From an uncultured Sulfurovum sp. (lineage in GTDB: Bacteria > Campylobacterota > Campylobacteria > Campylobacterales > Sulfurovaceae): a stretch of DNA of 64,000 nucleotides. The notes under the pieces are model-generated. The model was not told where the DNA came from, searched no databases, and worked only from the letters and a program-made list of their open reading frames with translations. The stretch spans positions 284,567 to 348,566 of the forward strand of contig CACVAS010000058.1 in the NCBI GenBank assembly GCA_902727855.1. The letters are read 5' to 3'. Position numbers and translations under genes: made by a program. Of this stretch, positions 1 through 10,903 are shown one piece after another; the stretch's first letter is position 1; every line of letters begins with the position of its first letter.

Positions 1-726
1 TTTAAACATGTAAATAAAGAATATTCCAAAGATCCCAGCCCATGTTACTAAACAAGGACGCGTGCGTATGAGTCTATATGTACTTTTTACATACATTAAT
101 GCTAACACAAAGACATAAAGGAAATAATACAAAAGTTCCATAGCATGTGCCTGCAAAATAAACCATATTAACACAAAGACTTGCACAATAAAAAACAGTT
201 GTATTCTTCTAGATGGCTTTTCGAGCGTTAAAACCAGAGTCAAGCCTGTAATGTAAAAGAAAAGGGGTAACGTAATTTGGTAATTAATAGAGTACCACAT
301 CACCCATACTTGATGGTAATATATGGAAAAAGTGGCAAATATAGTCACCCAAATAATTACCGACCATAAAGATAAATACTTCACCATCACCGAATCAATA
401 TCTTTAAATACATTGCGTATCACAACATGTGAAAAATAATAAACACTAAAAAGAGCAATAAGTGTTTGAGTAATATGTATAATTTTTGTACGCAGTAGAA
501 ACTCTACACTTTCTATATGAAATATTTGAAAAATCGTTGCCCATAATCCGTGCCAAATAAGCCTTTTTGGAGGGATGCTGGTTGAGCTAACAGCCACATC
601 ATGATAACGTTCATCAATAGCCATAAGATGTGCGATTGCATCATAGGGAAGTCGAACAAAAGGATACGAGAAAAAAACAGACGCTATACCTATAATAACA
701 AGTATATAAAAAAAATAAAATGCCAT
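1..726 (-). CDS. Polytopic membrane protein, partial (runs off left edge); polysaccharide-locus membrane protein
   Basis: Not in ORF track because it has no stop inside the window. Minus-strand reading from ATG at 724-726 (MAFYFFYILVIIGIASVFFSYPFVRLPYDAIAHL...) stays open to base 1, hydrophobic throughout. Confidence 0.7.
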   Translation of the reverse strand, partial: MAFYFFYILVIIGIASVFFSYPFVRLPYDAIAHLMAIDERYHDVAVSSTSIPPKRLIWHGLWATIFQIFHIESVEFLLRTKIIHITQTLIALFSVYYFSHVVIRNVFKDIDSVMVKYLSLWSVIIWVTIFATFSIYYHQVWVMWYSINYQITLPLFFYITGLTLVLTLEKPSRRIQLFFIVQVFVLIWFILQAHAMELLYYFLYVFVLALMYVKSTYRLIRTRPCLVTWAGIFGIFFIYMFK

Positions 727-844
727 AGTATTTAGATATTCTTTTGACACACCTTTCCCTTTTATCCAATATTGTGCATGAATTGTATCACAAAACCTTG
801 ATTTTAGAGACAAGATGCTACCATTCTAACATATAAATAAAACT

Positions 845-1603
845 TTGTTCAAGGGTTCTACTTTGCTTGTTTCTATTATCACACCCTCTTACAATGCGCA
901 AGACTATCTTAAGCCCTGCATTGAATCAGTTTTATCTCAAACATATACAGATTGGGAAATGCTTATCGTGGATGATTGTTCATCGGATAACTCCCGTGAA
1001 ATTATAGAAGCATATGCAAAAAAAGATTCACGTATTAAGCCAACTTTTCTTCAAAAAAATGTTGGTGCTGCTATGGCAAGGAACGATGCTATCGCGACTT
1101 CAGAAGGTCACTACATTGCATTTTTAGACTCAGATGATACTTGGATACCTCATAAATTAGAAAAACAGCTCAAGTTTATGCAAAAAAATGATATAGCATT
1201 TTCGTACTCTTCTTACTACACTATGTCCGAGACGGGAGAAAATACAGGGGAGTTTATTGTCCCAGCGCGTATCAGTTATGAAAGTATATTAAAGACATGT
1301 AGTATAGGGTGTCTTACCGCGATTTATGATGTAAAAAAATTAGGTAAGACCTATATGATAAATGCTTCAAAAGGCGAAGACCTTGCGTTATGGCTCAATA
1401 TTATGAAACAAATTAAGGTAACAAAAGGGATAGTAGAACCCTTAGCACACTACAGAATCCAAAGCAATTCCCTCTCTAGTAACAAGCTCAACGCCGCCAA
1501 AGCACAATGGCATGTCTATAGAGAAGCAGAAGGCTTAAGCATTTTAAAGAGTAGCTACTACATGCTTCACTATGCCTACCATGGTTTTATGAAATACCGT
1601 TAG
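845..1603 (+). CDS. Glycosyltransferase family 2
   Basis: VSIITPSYNAQDYLKPCIESVLSQTYTDWEMLIVDDCSSDNS and AFLDSDDTW motifs typical of GT2. Confidence 0.93.
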   Translation: MFKGSTLLVSIITPSYNAQDYLKPCIESVLSQTYTDWEMLIVDDCSSDNSREIIEAYAKKDSRIKPTFLQKNVGAAMARNDAIATSEGHYIAFLDSDDTWIPHKLEKQLKFMQKNDIAFSYSSYYTMSETGENTGEFIVPARISYESILKTCSIGCLTAIYDVKKLGKTYMINASKGEDLALWLNIMKQIKVTKGIVEPLAHYRIQSNSLSSNKLNAAKAQWHVYREAEGLSILKSSYYMLHYAYHGFMKYR

Positions 1604-2429
1604 CCTTCTTCTTTTTTTCTGGCAGGAAAGAGATAAACAGTGCGAGTAAGGTTGATAAAATGAAAAAACCAACTATCCCCAATACCATAATCATAAATTT
1701 ACTTAGTGTAACCGGTTTATCTTCTACCTTTACATTATCTATCATCTGTGTTTCATAAGTATACTTCTTTAAAATTTGTCTTTTAGCTGTATTAATCTCT
1801 CTTATATACACATCACGACGATTATAAGCTCTTTCTAATATGCCATCACCTCTTATCATTTGTAATAAATTCATATTAATTAATGCCTGCTGATTATTAT
1901 CTAATGTAGACAATGCTTTATCATGTGACTTATGAGATAGCTTTATCTCTCTAATTTCATCATCAACTTTTTGCAGCATATCATTAGATAAATCAATTTT
2001 TTCATTTTTTGTTTTAATAAAATTATCTAATTGGGTATTATGCTCTGTAACAATCTCTGAAACTTTCTCTTCTAAGAATGCTGACAACTCTTCTTTATCA
2101 TACCCCTTTGCTTGCAAACGAATAATACCATTTTTTTTGTCACGAATCTTAATTTTATATACTCTTGGTAATGCTTTATTTGTCGCATTTACATTGTACT
2201 TATTAATTAGTTTTAACTCCAATGGTTTAATAGGCTCTATTAAAGACCTATTCTCTTTACCCACTTGTATCAATACTAATGCAGAGTAAATAGGTTTATG
2301 GACAACGCTTGCATATATTATTGATAATATAGTACCCATTATCGTTAATATAATGACCAATGTCTTATATGTTTTTATTAAAGTAAACAATTTATCTATC
2401 TCATTACGCTCTATTACATTATTATTCAT
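1587..2429 (-). CDS. wzz: Wzz-type chain-length determinant / polysaccharide co-polymerase
   Basis: N-terminal TM, coiled-coil centre, C-terminal TM (MIMVLGIVGFFILSTLLALFISFL), Wzz-like architecture. Confidence 0.8.
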   Translation of the reverse strand: MNNNVIERNEIDKLFTLIKTYKTLVIILTIMGTILSIIYASVVHKPIYSALVLIQVGKENRSLIEPIKPLELKLINKYNVNATNKALPRVYKIKIRDKKNGIIRLQAKGYDKEELSAFLEEKVSEIVTEHNTQLDNFIKTKNEKIDLSNDMLQKVDDEIREIKLSHKSHDKALSTLDNNQQALINMNLLQMIRGDGILERAYNRRDVYIREINTAKRQILKKYTYETQMIDNVKVEDKPVTLSKFMIMVLGIVGFFILSTLLALFISFLPEKKKKANGIS

Positions 2430-3186
2430 TCATACTCCTAAATTTTTTTATTCCCGTTAGCATTTTTTTTGTAAAAACTCCTATAGAAAAAGGAGATCTA
2501 TGATGTTTTTTATATGCATAAAGCAGTGTAGCCATATACCCCAATCTACCAAAAATTCTATAGAACATCGCACCCTTTGCTTCTAAAAGTCTTTCATTAC
2601 CGTAGTTACTGCCAGAACTCTCTTTTGGATGTGTCACTATTTTCTCAGGTATATATAAAACTTTCAAACCTTTATCTAATGCATCAGATAAAAATATAAT
2701 CTCTTCACCTGTAGGAAAATTGGAGGCAAGTCCAAAACGCTCATCAAAATACAGTTTGTTCGCTAAAAGTGACTCTCTTCTAAAAGCGATTTCAACAGAA
2801 CACACACTCATGATTGTTCTTTTTGTGTGCCAAAATTTATTTTTTTTATAATTATTAAATGGCTCTCCTTCTGGAGAAACCACTTGAAAAGTAATTATAT
2901 CTGCTTCTGGATTTTCAGAAAAGGCATTTTCAATCACTAAATCAAAATTTTTAATATACTCTAAATCATCATCACTTATATGACATATCTCTGCACTAGC
3001 CTTAGCAATAGCATAGTTTCTACTTTTTGCCAACCCTCTTCCCTTCATATTAAAAAGGTTCTCTTTATTTAAAAGCCTTAGTGACTTATCACCATATTGG
3101 TTAATCACAATAAAGTTACTCGAAGGCAATATATTTCTTTCAAAAAAATAATTATCCATAGTCGATATTAAAGTTTGAAACTTCAT
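2422..3186 (-). CDS. Glycosyltransferase, GT2-like
   Basis: GT2-like organisation with KASAEICHISDDDLEY acidic motif; embedded in GT cluster. Confidence 0.75.
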   Translation of the reverse strand: MKFQTLISTMDNYFFERNILPSSNFIVINQYGDKSLRLLNKENLFNMKGRGLAKSRNYAIAKASAEICHISDDDLEYIKNFDLVIENAFSENPEADIITFQVVSPEGEPFNNYKKNKFWHTKRTIMSVCSVEIAFRRESLLANKLYFDERFGLASNFPTGEEIIFLSDALDKGLKVLYIPEKIVTHPKESSGSNYGNERLLEAKGAMFYRIFGRLGYMATLLYAYKKHHRSPFSIGVFTKKMLTGIKKFRSMNE

Positions 3187-4349
3187 ATCTTGGCCTTTAT
3201 ATCTTGATACATTTTTAAGAGCCCATAGCTTGCGACAGGTAGCATAATCATTACTAAAGGCATACGATGTCTAGCAGCTCCAGTTATATGGAATTCCCAT
3301 ATGGAAAAAATTGAGGCGGCTAAAATAAATATAAATACATATACTTTAGAAACTCGTATACCAGCATATATTACAGCTATGTAAACTATTATTAAGAAAA
3401 TAGCATCCATAAATACAGCCAAATAATGTATAGGATTCATATCATGTAGTAAGGGTAAGGGGGAAAGTAAAAACTGCATGAGTAAACTTGGCATGTCTTT
3501 AAGTATATCCACATACGTATTCCATTCAACCTCGCCGTAACTCATAGGATAATATTTATTAAAACTACCATTTCTAATATATTCAAAAAAGTCAGGTGTA
3601 AACTTAAAAGATAATATCGTAGTAAATAGTACTGGAATTACAAATATGCTTCCTACTACTAATGTATATTTAATCCACTTAGTCTTTTGAAAAAGTGCAA
3701 AAAATATGATAACAATGACTATAAGTTGTGGTCTTCCAAACAACAACAATATTGAGCCCAAAACTATGTACATCAGTCCATTATTGTTATAATATTTGTC
3801 AATAAGTCCATAAACCATAACTGAAAACCCAAAAAGTATAAAAAATTCTCTTAGAGGTATAGGCATATAGAGTAAAAATGCTGGGTAGACTGCTGTTAAT
3901 GTTAAAAAGACATGTACACCTAAACTTTTACTGTAATTATTTTTTTCCAATACAATTTGCCAAGATTTCCATAAAACCATCAATGAAATAATAAAAATAA
4001 ATAGTTGAAATAAAATGAATAACTCTATCTTAAACAATGATATTATCCTAAAAGGATAAGTAATATAGTAAAATAACCGTACTCCTAAAGATTGGTCTGG
4101 GGGAAAATAATTTTCTGATATTATTAGGGAAAATAATCTAGTATCTGGAAAATCTGGGATTAATGGATTTAATGTTCCCACTAAAAAAAATAGATAATAA
4201 TAAAGAAATAAACTTGCTATTACCCTTGAAGAAAACCCAGCCTTCATACTATTGTTAATTTTAATTAAAACACTTGTTAAAATGATTATATAAATAGGTG
4301 CCAGTACAACTCCCCAAACATCCATCATAGGTATATATGATTTATCCAT
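3183..4349 (-). CDS. Polytopic membrane protein, possible polysaccharide polymerase (Wzy/EpsG-like)
   Basis: 388 aa with many hydrophobic segments; position next to GTs and wzz. Confidence 0.6.
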   Translation of the reverse strand: MDKSYIPMMDVWGVVLAPIYIIILTSVLIKINNSMKAGFSSRVIASLFLYYYLFFLVGTLNPLIPDFPDTRLFSLIISENYFPPDQSLGVRLFYYITYPFRIISLFKIELFILFQLFIFIISLMVLWKSWQIVLEKNNYSKSLGVHVFLTLTAVYPAFLLYMPIPLREFFILFGFSVMVYGLIDKYYNNNGLMYIVLGSILLLFGRPQLIVIVIIFFALFQKTKWIKYTLVVGSIFVIPVLFTTILSFKFTPDFFEYIRNGSFNKYYPMSYGEVEWNTYVDILKDMPSLLMQFLLSPLPLLHDMNPIHYLAVFMDAIFLIIVYIAVIYAGIRVSKVYVFIFILAASIFSIWEFHITGAARHRMPLVMIMLPVASYGLLKMYQDIKAKI

Positions 4350-5231
4350 CTAATTTTTTACCCACAATGTTTTTATACGGAACTTGATGTAACGTATTGT
4401 TTCAATAAACTTTAACCCTATATAAAACTTTTTTTTATTAAAATCAACATCTCTATCTACAATAATATTATCTACACTAGTAACATTATTCCTATGCAAT
4501 AGACTATACGGGGAAATCGTCTTAATCGGAAAATACTTTATTTGAGATTCTATAAGTACTTCTTCTCCTACAAATAAATCATTTGAGGATACTTCAACAT
4601 TTAGTTTTACTCTTGAAATCGGATCATTCCATCTAAAATATCCATAAAGACATTCTTCTACTATTTGGAAAGGATATTCACTCAGTCCGTTTGTCACAAA
4701 CCTATAGGTGTGTTCTGTATGTCCAAAGCGTTTATATTGTGCAAAATCTGTGTGAAAGCCTCCTACAATTTCTAAGCCTTTTTTAGTAAAAAAGTTAAAT
4801 TGTGCTGACCCATACATAGATTGAATGATATTATGTTTCCCATGAGACAAAGAATCTTTTCTACCTCTTATTCTTCTCTCTTCAAACAATGAGAAATGTT
4901 GAATATTTAGTTCTTTAGAAAGTTGTAAATGTAAATCGAAAACATCTGCATTTAACAATTCAACGTCATCTTCAATAAAAAAGTAATTATCATATTCACA
5001 AAACTCTTTTAAAACCCTATTTTTTGAAATACCAACGCCTTCGTTAGTTTCTGAATACAAAAGTGGGATATTATACTTATTACAATAGGCAATACTCTCC
5101 TTATCCATACCATCAAGACTTACAATAAAATCATATGCCTCATGATGCTTAGCAAATTCTATATAATCCCATATAAACGTTTTTAGAAGGCTGGGACTTT
5201 TGTAGGTATTGATACAGATGAGGTTTTTCAT
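4350..5231 (-). CDS. Glycosyltransferase-like protein
   Basis: MKNLICINTYKSPSLLKTF...YDFIVSLDGMDKES...NYFFIEDDVEL; internal ATG at 5231 preferred over 5273. Confidence 0.65.
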   Translation of the reverse strand: MKNLICINTYKSPSLLKTFIWDYIEFAKHHEAYDFIVSLDGMDKESIAYCNKYNIPLLYSETNEGVGISKNRVLKEFCEYDNYFFIEDDVELLNADVFDLHLQLSKELNIQHFSLFEERRIRGRKDSLSHGKHNIIQSMYGSAQFNFFTKKGLEIVGGFHTDFAQYKRFGHTEHTYRFVTNGLSEYPFQIVEECLYGYFRWNDPISRVKLNVEVSSNDLFVGEEVLIESQIKYFPIKTISPYSLLHRNNVTSVDNIIVDRDVDFNKKKFYIGLKFIETIRYIKFRIKTLWVKN

Positions 5232-5340
5232 TAAATTACAGATTCCTAAAAAATAATGCCATAATGATACCATAGTCGCCCTTTTAGGCTATCATTTTTA
5301 GCATAACTTAGATAAAATCCTCTATCTTACCAATTAAAAA

Positions 5341-6486
5341 GTGAATATTATGAAAATCCTTATGTACGCAGATGGTTTTGGTGTAAAGACACAAACCTTT
5401 ATTACACAAGATGTTACATACCTTACTAAAAAAAATGAACTTACTTTTGTATGTATTGAACAAAATAATACAGTCAATATTCCTCATGTAAATGTCCAAA
5501 AAATAGACTATAAAACAACTATTTTTAAAAAAATACAATCAAAGTTTATCCCCTATACTAATTTTAAAAATAAACACTTTAAAACAACTATTAATTCAAT
5601 CATTAATAAAATAAAACCTGATGTCATACACTGTCAGTTTGGTATAGAAGCACTTAGACTTATAGATAACCTTGATCAAAATACTTCTATTCCTCTTGTT
5701 ATTCAGTTTAGAGGCTATGATGCAAGTAGACTACTCAATCACCCTGCTTATGTAAAACGGCTACAAGAAGTACTTAGTAAACCACACAACTATGCCATTT
5801 TTGTATCTGAGTCCTTAAGAAAAAACCTCAATAAATACCATATAAATACCCAAAATAGTATGATTTTACATAGTGGCATAGATGTAAACAAGTTTGTACC
5901 TAACCCATCCATAGCAAAATCAGACATATTTACATTTTTACAAATATCTTCCCTGAAAAGTAAAAAAGGTCATACCTATACCATCAAAGCTTTTGCACAA
6001 TTTCTTAAAAAACAATCTTCCAAAAAATATAAACTGCAACTCACGGGAGATGGAGATGAAAAAAAGGCTCTTAAAAAACTGGTTACATCTCTAGGTATAG
6101 ATAATTTTGTTGAGTTTGTGGGCTTTGTTGACCACCAAAAAGCAAAAGAGCTTTTAGAAAAAGCCCATGTTTTTGTACACCACAGTATTACCCCTAAAGA
6201 TGGTGACGAGGAAGGTATACCCAATGCCCTTATGGAAGCTATGGCAATGGAATTACCCGTTATCAGTACCTATCATGCCGGTATACCTGAACTCATAACA
6301 AATGAAATAAATGGTTACCTTGTTAAGGAGAAAGATATAAATTCCTATGCTCAAAGGATGGAAGACATCCTTTCATGGGGAAGAACGCCAAAAAATAGAG
6401 TACGTATCAAAGAAAAGTTTGAGATAAACTATCATATTGAAAAACTTGAAAGTTTTTATCGTTCTATATCTTTACCTAAGTATTGA
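5341..6486 (+). CDS. Glycosyltransferase family 4 (colanic-acid WcaL-like)
   Basis: FLQISSLKSKKGHTYTIKAF...DGDEEGIPNALMEAMAMELPVISTYHAGIPELI, classic GT4 C-terminal motifs. Confidence 0.92.
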   Translation: MNIMKILMYADGFGVKTQTFITQDVTYLTKKNELTFVCIEQNNTVNIPHVNVQKIDYKTTIFKKIQSKFIPYTNFKNKHFKTTINSIINKIKPDVIHCQFGIEALRLIDNLDQNTSIPLVIQFRGYDASRLLNHPAYVKRLQEVLSKPHNYAIFVSESLRKNLNKYHINTQNSMILHSGIDVNKFVPNPSIAKSDIFTFLQISSLKSKKGHTYTIKAFAQFLKKQSSKKYKLQLTGDGDEKKALKKLVTSLGIDNFVEFVGFVDHQKAKELLEKAHVFVHHSITPKDGDEEGIPNALMEAMAMELPVISTYHAGIPELITNEINGYLVKEKDINSYAQRMEDILSWGRTPKNRVRIKEKFEINYHIEKLESFYRSISLPKY

Positions 6487-8212
6487 GATTGTGATTAAAT
6501 TCTGGCACAATTTTTTTAAGTGATACAAGCTTTACTTGACTCTTTAAAAGATTTTCGATATCTTTATTTAAATACTCTAAACTATATTGAGTAGGTGCAG
6601 CAACAGTAATTGACTCGTATTCCGTATGCATATCACTCTCATCTATAAGGAGTTCTTCGTAAAGCTTTTCTCCTGGGCGTAAACCTGTAATCTCTATTTT
6701 GACATCTTCTTTCTCACTAAGTTTTATCATTTTTTTGGCAAGGTCAACTATCTTAATAGGTTCACCCATATCTAATATAAAAATTTCACCGCCCTTTCCT
6801 ATAGCCCCTGCTTGTAGTACAAGTTCACATGCTTCATGCACAAGCATAAAATATCTACTTACCTCAGGATGTGTAACAGTTACATTTTGTCCATTTTCTA
6901 TTTGAGACTTAAACTTTGGTATTACAGATCCACTAGACCCCAACACATTACCAAATCGGACCGCAACAATATCTGTGCTTTGTCCATTTGAGTTTTGTGC
7001 GTAAAGTTCACATATACGCTTTGTTGCGCCCATCACATTTGTAGGTCGTACTGCTTTATCGGTACTTATTAATACAAATTTTTCAACACCATGAGCTACA
7101 GCAATATCTATACAATTCTTTGTCCCTACCACATTGTTTAAAATAGCTTCTTCTATGTTTACTTCTACCATAGGAACATGCTTGTAAGCTGCAGCATGTA
7201 TAACAATCTGAGGTCTATGTCGTTTAAAAGTCTTTTCTAGTTGCAGTTTATTTACCACAGATTGCATCACCGGTACAATTTCAACATTGGCTTTACCTAT
7301 TGCCTGTTCTACTGCATATAGATTATATTCACTATGATCTAAGAGTATTAACTTCTTAGCACCATACTTTACACACTGACGAACTATCTCAGAGCCTATA
7401 CTTCCACCTGCACCTGTAACAAGAATAGCTTTATGTTTTATAAATGTTTCTATCTTTTCATTATCTAAGTCTTTTGAATTACGTGCAAGTAAATCGACGA
7501 GGGAAATACTTTTTAATTGCGTTACAAAAGACCTGTCACTTAATATGTCATGCAATGATGGTAAAATCTTAATCTGTTTAAAACAGTTATGTAACTCTGT
7601 ATAAATTTCTTTTGTTCTTTTACTATCTACAGAAGGCATTGCAATAACCAAAAGATCCATTTTTTTATTGTTTAGCCGTTTTCTTAATATATCTTTAGAA
7701 ATAATATTTATAGTATCCACACTTCTTTTCTGTAGAGAACGTGCATCATCAACAAAGTATTTCACTTTATACTCTGTTGTTGTAAACTCCTCCCCCAATT
7801 TAAGTCCTGCTTTTCCTGCACCATAAATTACAACTGTTTTTGTTTTTTTTATGCTCCCTCTATTCACATAACTATAATAGCTATACATTAAAAAATTTAT
7901 CCCAAAAAGATAAGCAAATAACTCAGAAATGAAAAAATAAATATGTATCTGACTATAGAAAATAGGCATATATATAGCAAATGCAGCTATATATACAGCA
8001 CTTTTAAGTAAAAAAGTTTTTTGTGAAGCCTTACTCCAAGATAGAGAGTAGTCTTTATAGATTACAAGAGAAGCAACAATTCTTACTATACTTACAACAA
8101 TAATGACATCCCAAAGAATCTCTCTATGAAATATCCAAAAAGTCCAGGAGAATGTAAGTATAGTTAAAAGTACAATCACTGCTATATTTAAAAATCTTTT
8201 ATCTATACTCAT
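6476..8212 (-). CDS. Membrane-anchored nucleotide-sugar 4,6-dehydratase (WbpM/CapD/PglF family)
   Basis: N-terminal TMs; VTGAGGSIGSEIVRQ Rossmann; FVLISTDKAVRPTNVMGATKR active-site region. Confidence 0.92.
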   Translation of the reverse strand: MSIDKRFLNIAVIVLLTILTFSWTFWIFHREILWDVIIVVSIVRIVASLVIYKDYSLSWSKASQKTFLLKSAVYIAAFAIYMPIFYSQIHIYFFISELFAYLFGINFLMYSYYSYVNRGSIKKTKTVVIYGAGKAGLKLGEEFTTTEYKVKYFVDDARSLQKRSVDTINIISKDILRKRLNNKKMDLLVIAMPSVDSKRTKEIYTELHNCFKQIKILPSLHDILSDRSFVTQLKSISLVDLLARNSKDLDNEKIETFIKHKAILVTGAGGSIGSEIVRQCVKYGAKKLILLDHSEYNLYAVEQAIGKANVEIVPVMQSVVNKLQLEKTFKRHRPQIVIHAAAYKHVPMVEVNIEEAILNNVVGTKNCIDIAVAHGVEKFVLISTDKAVRPTNVMGATKRICELYAQNSNGQSTDIVAVRFGNVLGSSGSVIPKFKSQIENGQNVTVTHPEVSRYFMLVHEACELVLQAGAIGKGGEIFILDMGEPIKIVDLAKKMIKLSEKEDVKIEITGLRPGEKLYEELLIDESDMHTEYESITVAAPTQYSLEYLNKDIENLLKSQVKLVSLKKIVPEFNHNLNT

Positions 8213-8263
8213 TATATTTTCACTTCCTAATTATTGAAGTATTATATAATATTTGTTATCTTT

Positions 8264-9247
8264 TTACGATTTATCGTTAGGAAAACTTTTAAGGTTACAT
8301 TGAATATCAATATATTTTAAAATAGTAAACATTAAAAACATAGAAATAAAAAATACAAGATATATATTCGGAATAAAATATACTAATCCACACAACAATA
8401 TATTAATCATAATAGAAAATTTTACTATTTTATTAGGCTTCCATCCTTGTTGATTTAATCTTTGATAGGCATGTTTCTTATGTGCCTGGCTTAGTTTCTC
8501 ACCATTTTTATAACGCCTAAAAAGTGTTACCGTTGCATCAAACCAAAATAGACTAAATAATACAAGCCATATCCACATGTTAGTAGCTTCCACATTACTA
8601 TAATAGATTGTAAATATTGCAACAGTGTATCCAAGGAAAGTACTTCCAACGTCTCCCATGAATATTTTAGCTTTATGCCAATTCCACAGTAAAAAGCCTA
8701 ACACAGTTACTATTAAAACTAAAAAATGGGTACCTCCAAACAGTGTATATCCTGCAAAGCCAAGAAAAACCGCTTCGCTTCCCGCATACCCATCAATACC
8801 ATCTATAAAATTATAGAGATTAATAGACCATATAATTCCAATAATGGCAACAAGATTTACAATATATTGATTTTCTAACCTAAAGAAACCAAAGTCTAAA
8901 TAGTGCAACCCTCCAAGTAAATACAGTCCCCATAATGCGACAAAAAGTTGCACAAAGAATCTTATTCTTGATCCTAAATCGACAATATCATCCACGTAAC
9001 CAAGTATCGCAATGATTGCCCCACACATTAAAGCATAATAGAGAGAGCTTTCAATTTCATTGAAATAAAACAAATAACTAAGCCCTAAAAACCATGTAAT
9101 TGCTATCGCTACACCTCCACCATGAGGGGTAGGAATTGTATGACTACTTCGCTCATTGACCTCAGCAATAAGTGTATGTTTTATGGCATAATTTTTAATG
9201 ACATAGGTCAAAATAAAAGATAAAAGGAATAGGACAATATAGATCAT
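8264..9247 (-). CDS. WecA/WbpL-family undecaprenyl-phosphate glycosyl-1-phosphate transferase
   Basis: PHGGGVAI, GYVDDIVDL, NLYNFIDGIDGYAGSEA, FMGDVGSTFLGY motifs. Confidence 0.93.
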   Translation of the reverse strand: MIYIVLFLLSFILTYVIKNYAIKHTLIAEVNERSSHTIPTPHGGGVAIAITWFLGLSYLFYFNEIESSLYYALMCGAIIAILGYVDDIVDLGSRIRFFVQLFVALWGLYLLGGLHYLDFGFFRLENQYIVNLVAIIGIIWSINLYNFIDGIDGYAGSEAVFLGFAGYTLFGGTHFLVLIVTVLGFLLWNWHKAKIFMGDVGSTFLGYTVAIFTIYYSNVEATNMWIWLVLFSLFWFDATVTLFRRYKNGEKLSQAHKKHAYQRLNQQGWKPNKIVKFSIMINILLCGLVYFIPNIYLVFFISMFLMFTILKYIDIQCNLKSFPNDKS

Positions 9248-10098
9248 ACCTTCATACCCATAGTTGTAGCCTTTAGTCCTTCTTCAACACTATATCTATT
9301 TTTATATTCCAATATCTTTTGTGAATATTTATTGCATACTTCAAAGTTTCCATACAGCTGTTGATACAATGATGGTTTTACTTTTTTTAAAATCATTTTG
9401 AAAAATGGCACTCTAATCATATATACTCTACTTTCAAGACCTTGTGACAATAACTTTATAAGTTTAGATGTAGAGATACTCTTATCATCAGATGCTAAAA
9501 ACAAACCTTCTTTTTGTTTTTCTACTACCATCTCGATCATCGCTGTGAGGTTACGAATATAGACAAAACTTCTTTTATTTTGTGTATTATAAAAAGGTAA
9601 TATTGGCATTATTTTAATTATTTTTATAAGAGATACTATATTTCCTGGAGCACTTGCTCCATAGACCATAGGAGGTCGTATAACTGACACTTTAAACTCT
9701 TTATCGGACAGTTTATTCAACTTCTGTTCAGCTTCAAATTTACTTTTTGCATAAGGTGTCCTTGGGGTACATTCACTCTCTTCATCTACCTTGTCCATAC
9801 TATCTCCATATACAGCAATAGTACTTATAAAAATAAAATGTTTAACCCCATTAAGTTTAGCTTTTTTTGCAAGGTTTACCGTATATTCTGTATTTATTTT
9901 ATAGTACTTAACATAGTCAGTTTCATGTTTCTTATGTACCAGAGCAGCACAGTGCAATACAGTATCAATACCTTTTATGGACAATGATTCAAGAGAACTG
10001 TTTTGTAAAGAAAATACCGAAAATGTATATTTTTCTTTAAATGTTTCAATAAAGCTCTTACCTATGTAGCCACTACTACCTGTAACCAGTATATTCAT
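9244..10098 (-). CDS. NAD-dependent nucleotide-sugar epimerase/4-reductase (WbpV-like)
   Basis: NILVTGSSGYIGKSF; TPYAKSKFEAEQ (YxxxK). Confidence 0.87.
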   Translation of the reverse strand: MNILVTGSSGYIGKSFIETFKEKYTFSVFSLQNSSLESLSIKGIDTVLHCAALVHKKHETDYVKYYKINTEYTVNLAKKAKLNGVKHFIFISTIAVYGDSMDKVDEESECTPRTPYAKSKFEAEQKLNKLSDKEFKVSVIRPPMVYGASAPGNIVSLIKIIKIMPILPFYNTQNKRSFVYIRNLTAMIEMVVEKQKEGLFLASDDKSISTSKLIKLLSQGLESRVYMIRVPFFKMILKKVKPSLYQQLYGNFEVCNKYSQKILEYKNRYSVEEGLKATTMGMKV

Positions 10099-10126
10099 CT
10101 TGGGTATCCTATCTTAACCTATTGTC

Positions 10127-10885
10127 TCATAGTTTTTTGTATTTTGTGAAACTATAAACAACATAGTGAACAAAGTAAAAAAATGATTTCAATACCGATA
10201 ATTTTTCTTTATTTCTATAGATATTCCACACCCATTGTAAAGCTTGTATTTTATTACTTGAAAGACTATTATCATGTACTCTATATGCTGCCAAAGGTTC
10301 AAGTATCCCAACCGCTATTCCAATTCTTTTTAATATTTTTAACTTCAAGACATAATCTTCATGACCAATATTTTCAAAAAAATATTTACCTATCTTTTGT
10401 GTGTCATAGACTAATGTTAAAGTACCTATTATACTAGGGTATTTTAACAAATCGATATACCCTACTTCTCCTTTTACAGGATGAAGAGCAAGTTTCTTAT
10501 CTTGATCATCCATCGTATAGTATGCAGTATAACTTAACGCACTATTCTTTTCATTCATAAGACTTATTTGCCTTTCTAGTTTATTCTTATACCAAGTATC
10601 ATCACTGTCTAAAAAAGCTATATACCGCCCTAAAGAACGTTGCGTCGCAATATTTCTACTTTGTGCAGCTCCCATATTGTTTTGATTCCTAATAAAAATT
10701 ATTCTATTATCAAAATTGCTATATTTTTTTATTATCTCTAGACTATTATCATTTGAGAAGTCATCAACAATAATCATCTCCCAATGTATAAACGTTTGGG
10801 CTAAAACAGATTCAATACACTTATTTATAAATATCTCAGCATTATAACATGGTGTGACGATAGAGACAATGGGTATATTATTCAA
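10127..10885 (-). CDS. Glycosyltransferase family 2
   Basis: VSIVTPCYNAEIFINKCIESVLAQTFIHWEMIIVDDFSNDNS; paralogous to 845-1603. Confidence 0.93.
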   Translation of the reverse strand: MNNIPIVSIVTPCYNAEIFINKCIESVLAQTFIHWEMIIVDDFSNDNSLEIIKKYSNFDNRIIFIRNQNNMGAAQSRNIATQRSLGRYIAFLDSDDTWYKNKLERQISLMNEKNSALSYTAYYTMDDQDKKLALHPVKGEVGYIDLLKYPSIIGTLTLVYDTQKIGKYFFENIGHEDYVLKLKILKRIGIAVGILEPLAAYRVHDNSLSSNKIQALQWVWNIYRNKEKLSVLKSFFYFVHYVVYSFTKYKKL

Positions 10886-10903
10886 AAATAATTCCTCATT
10901 ATA

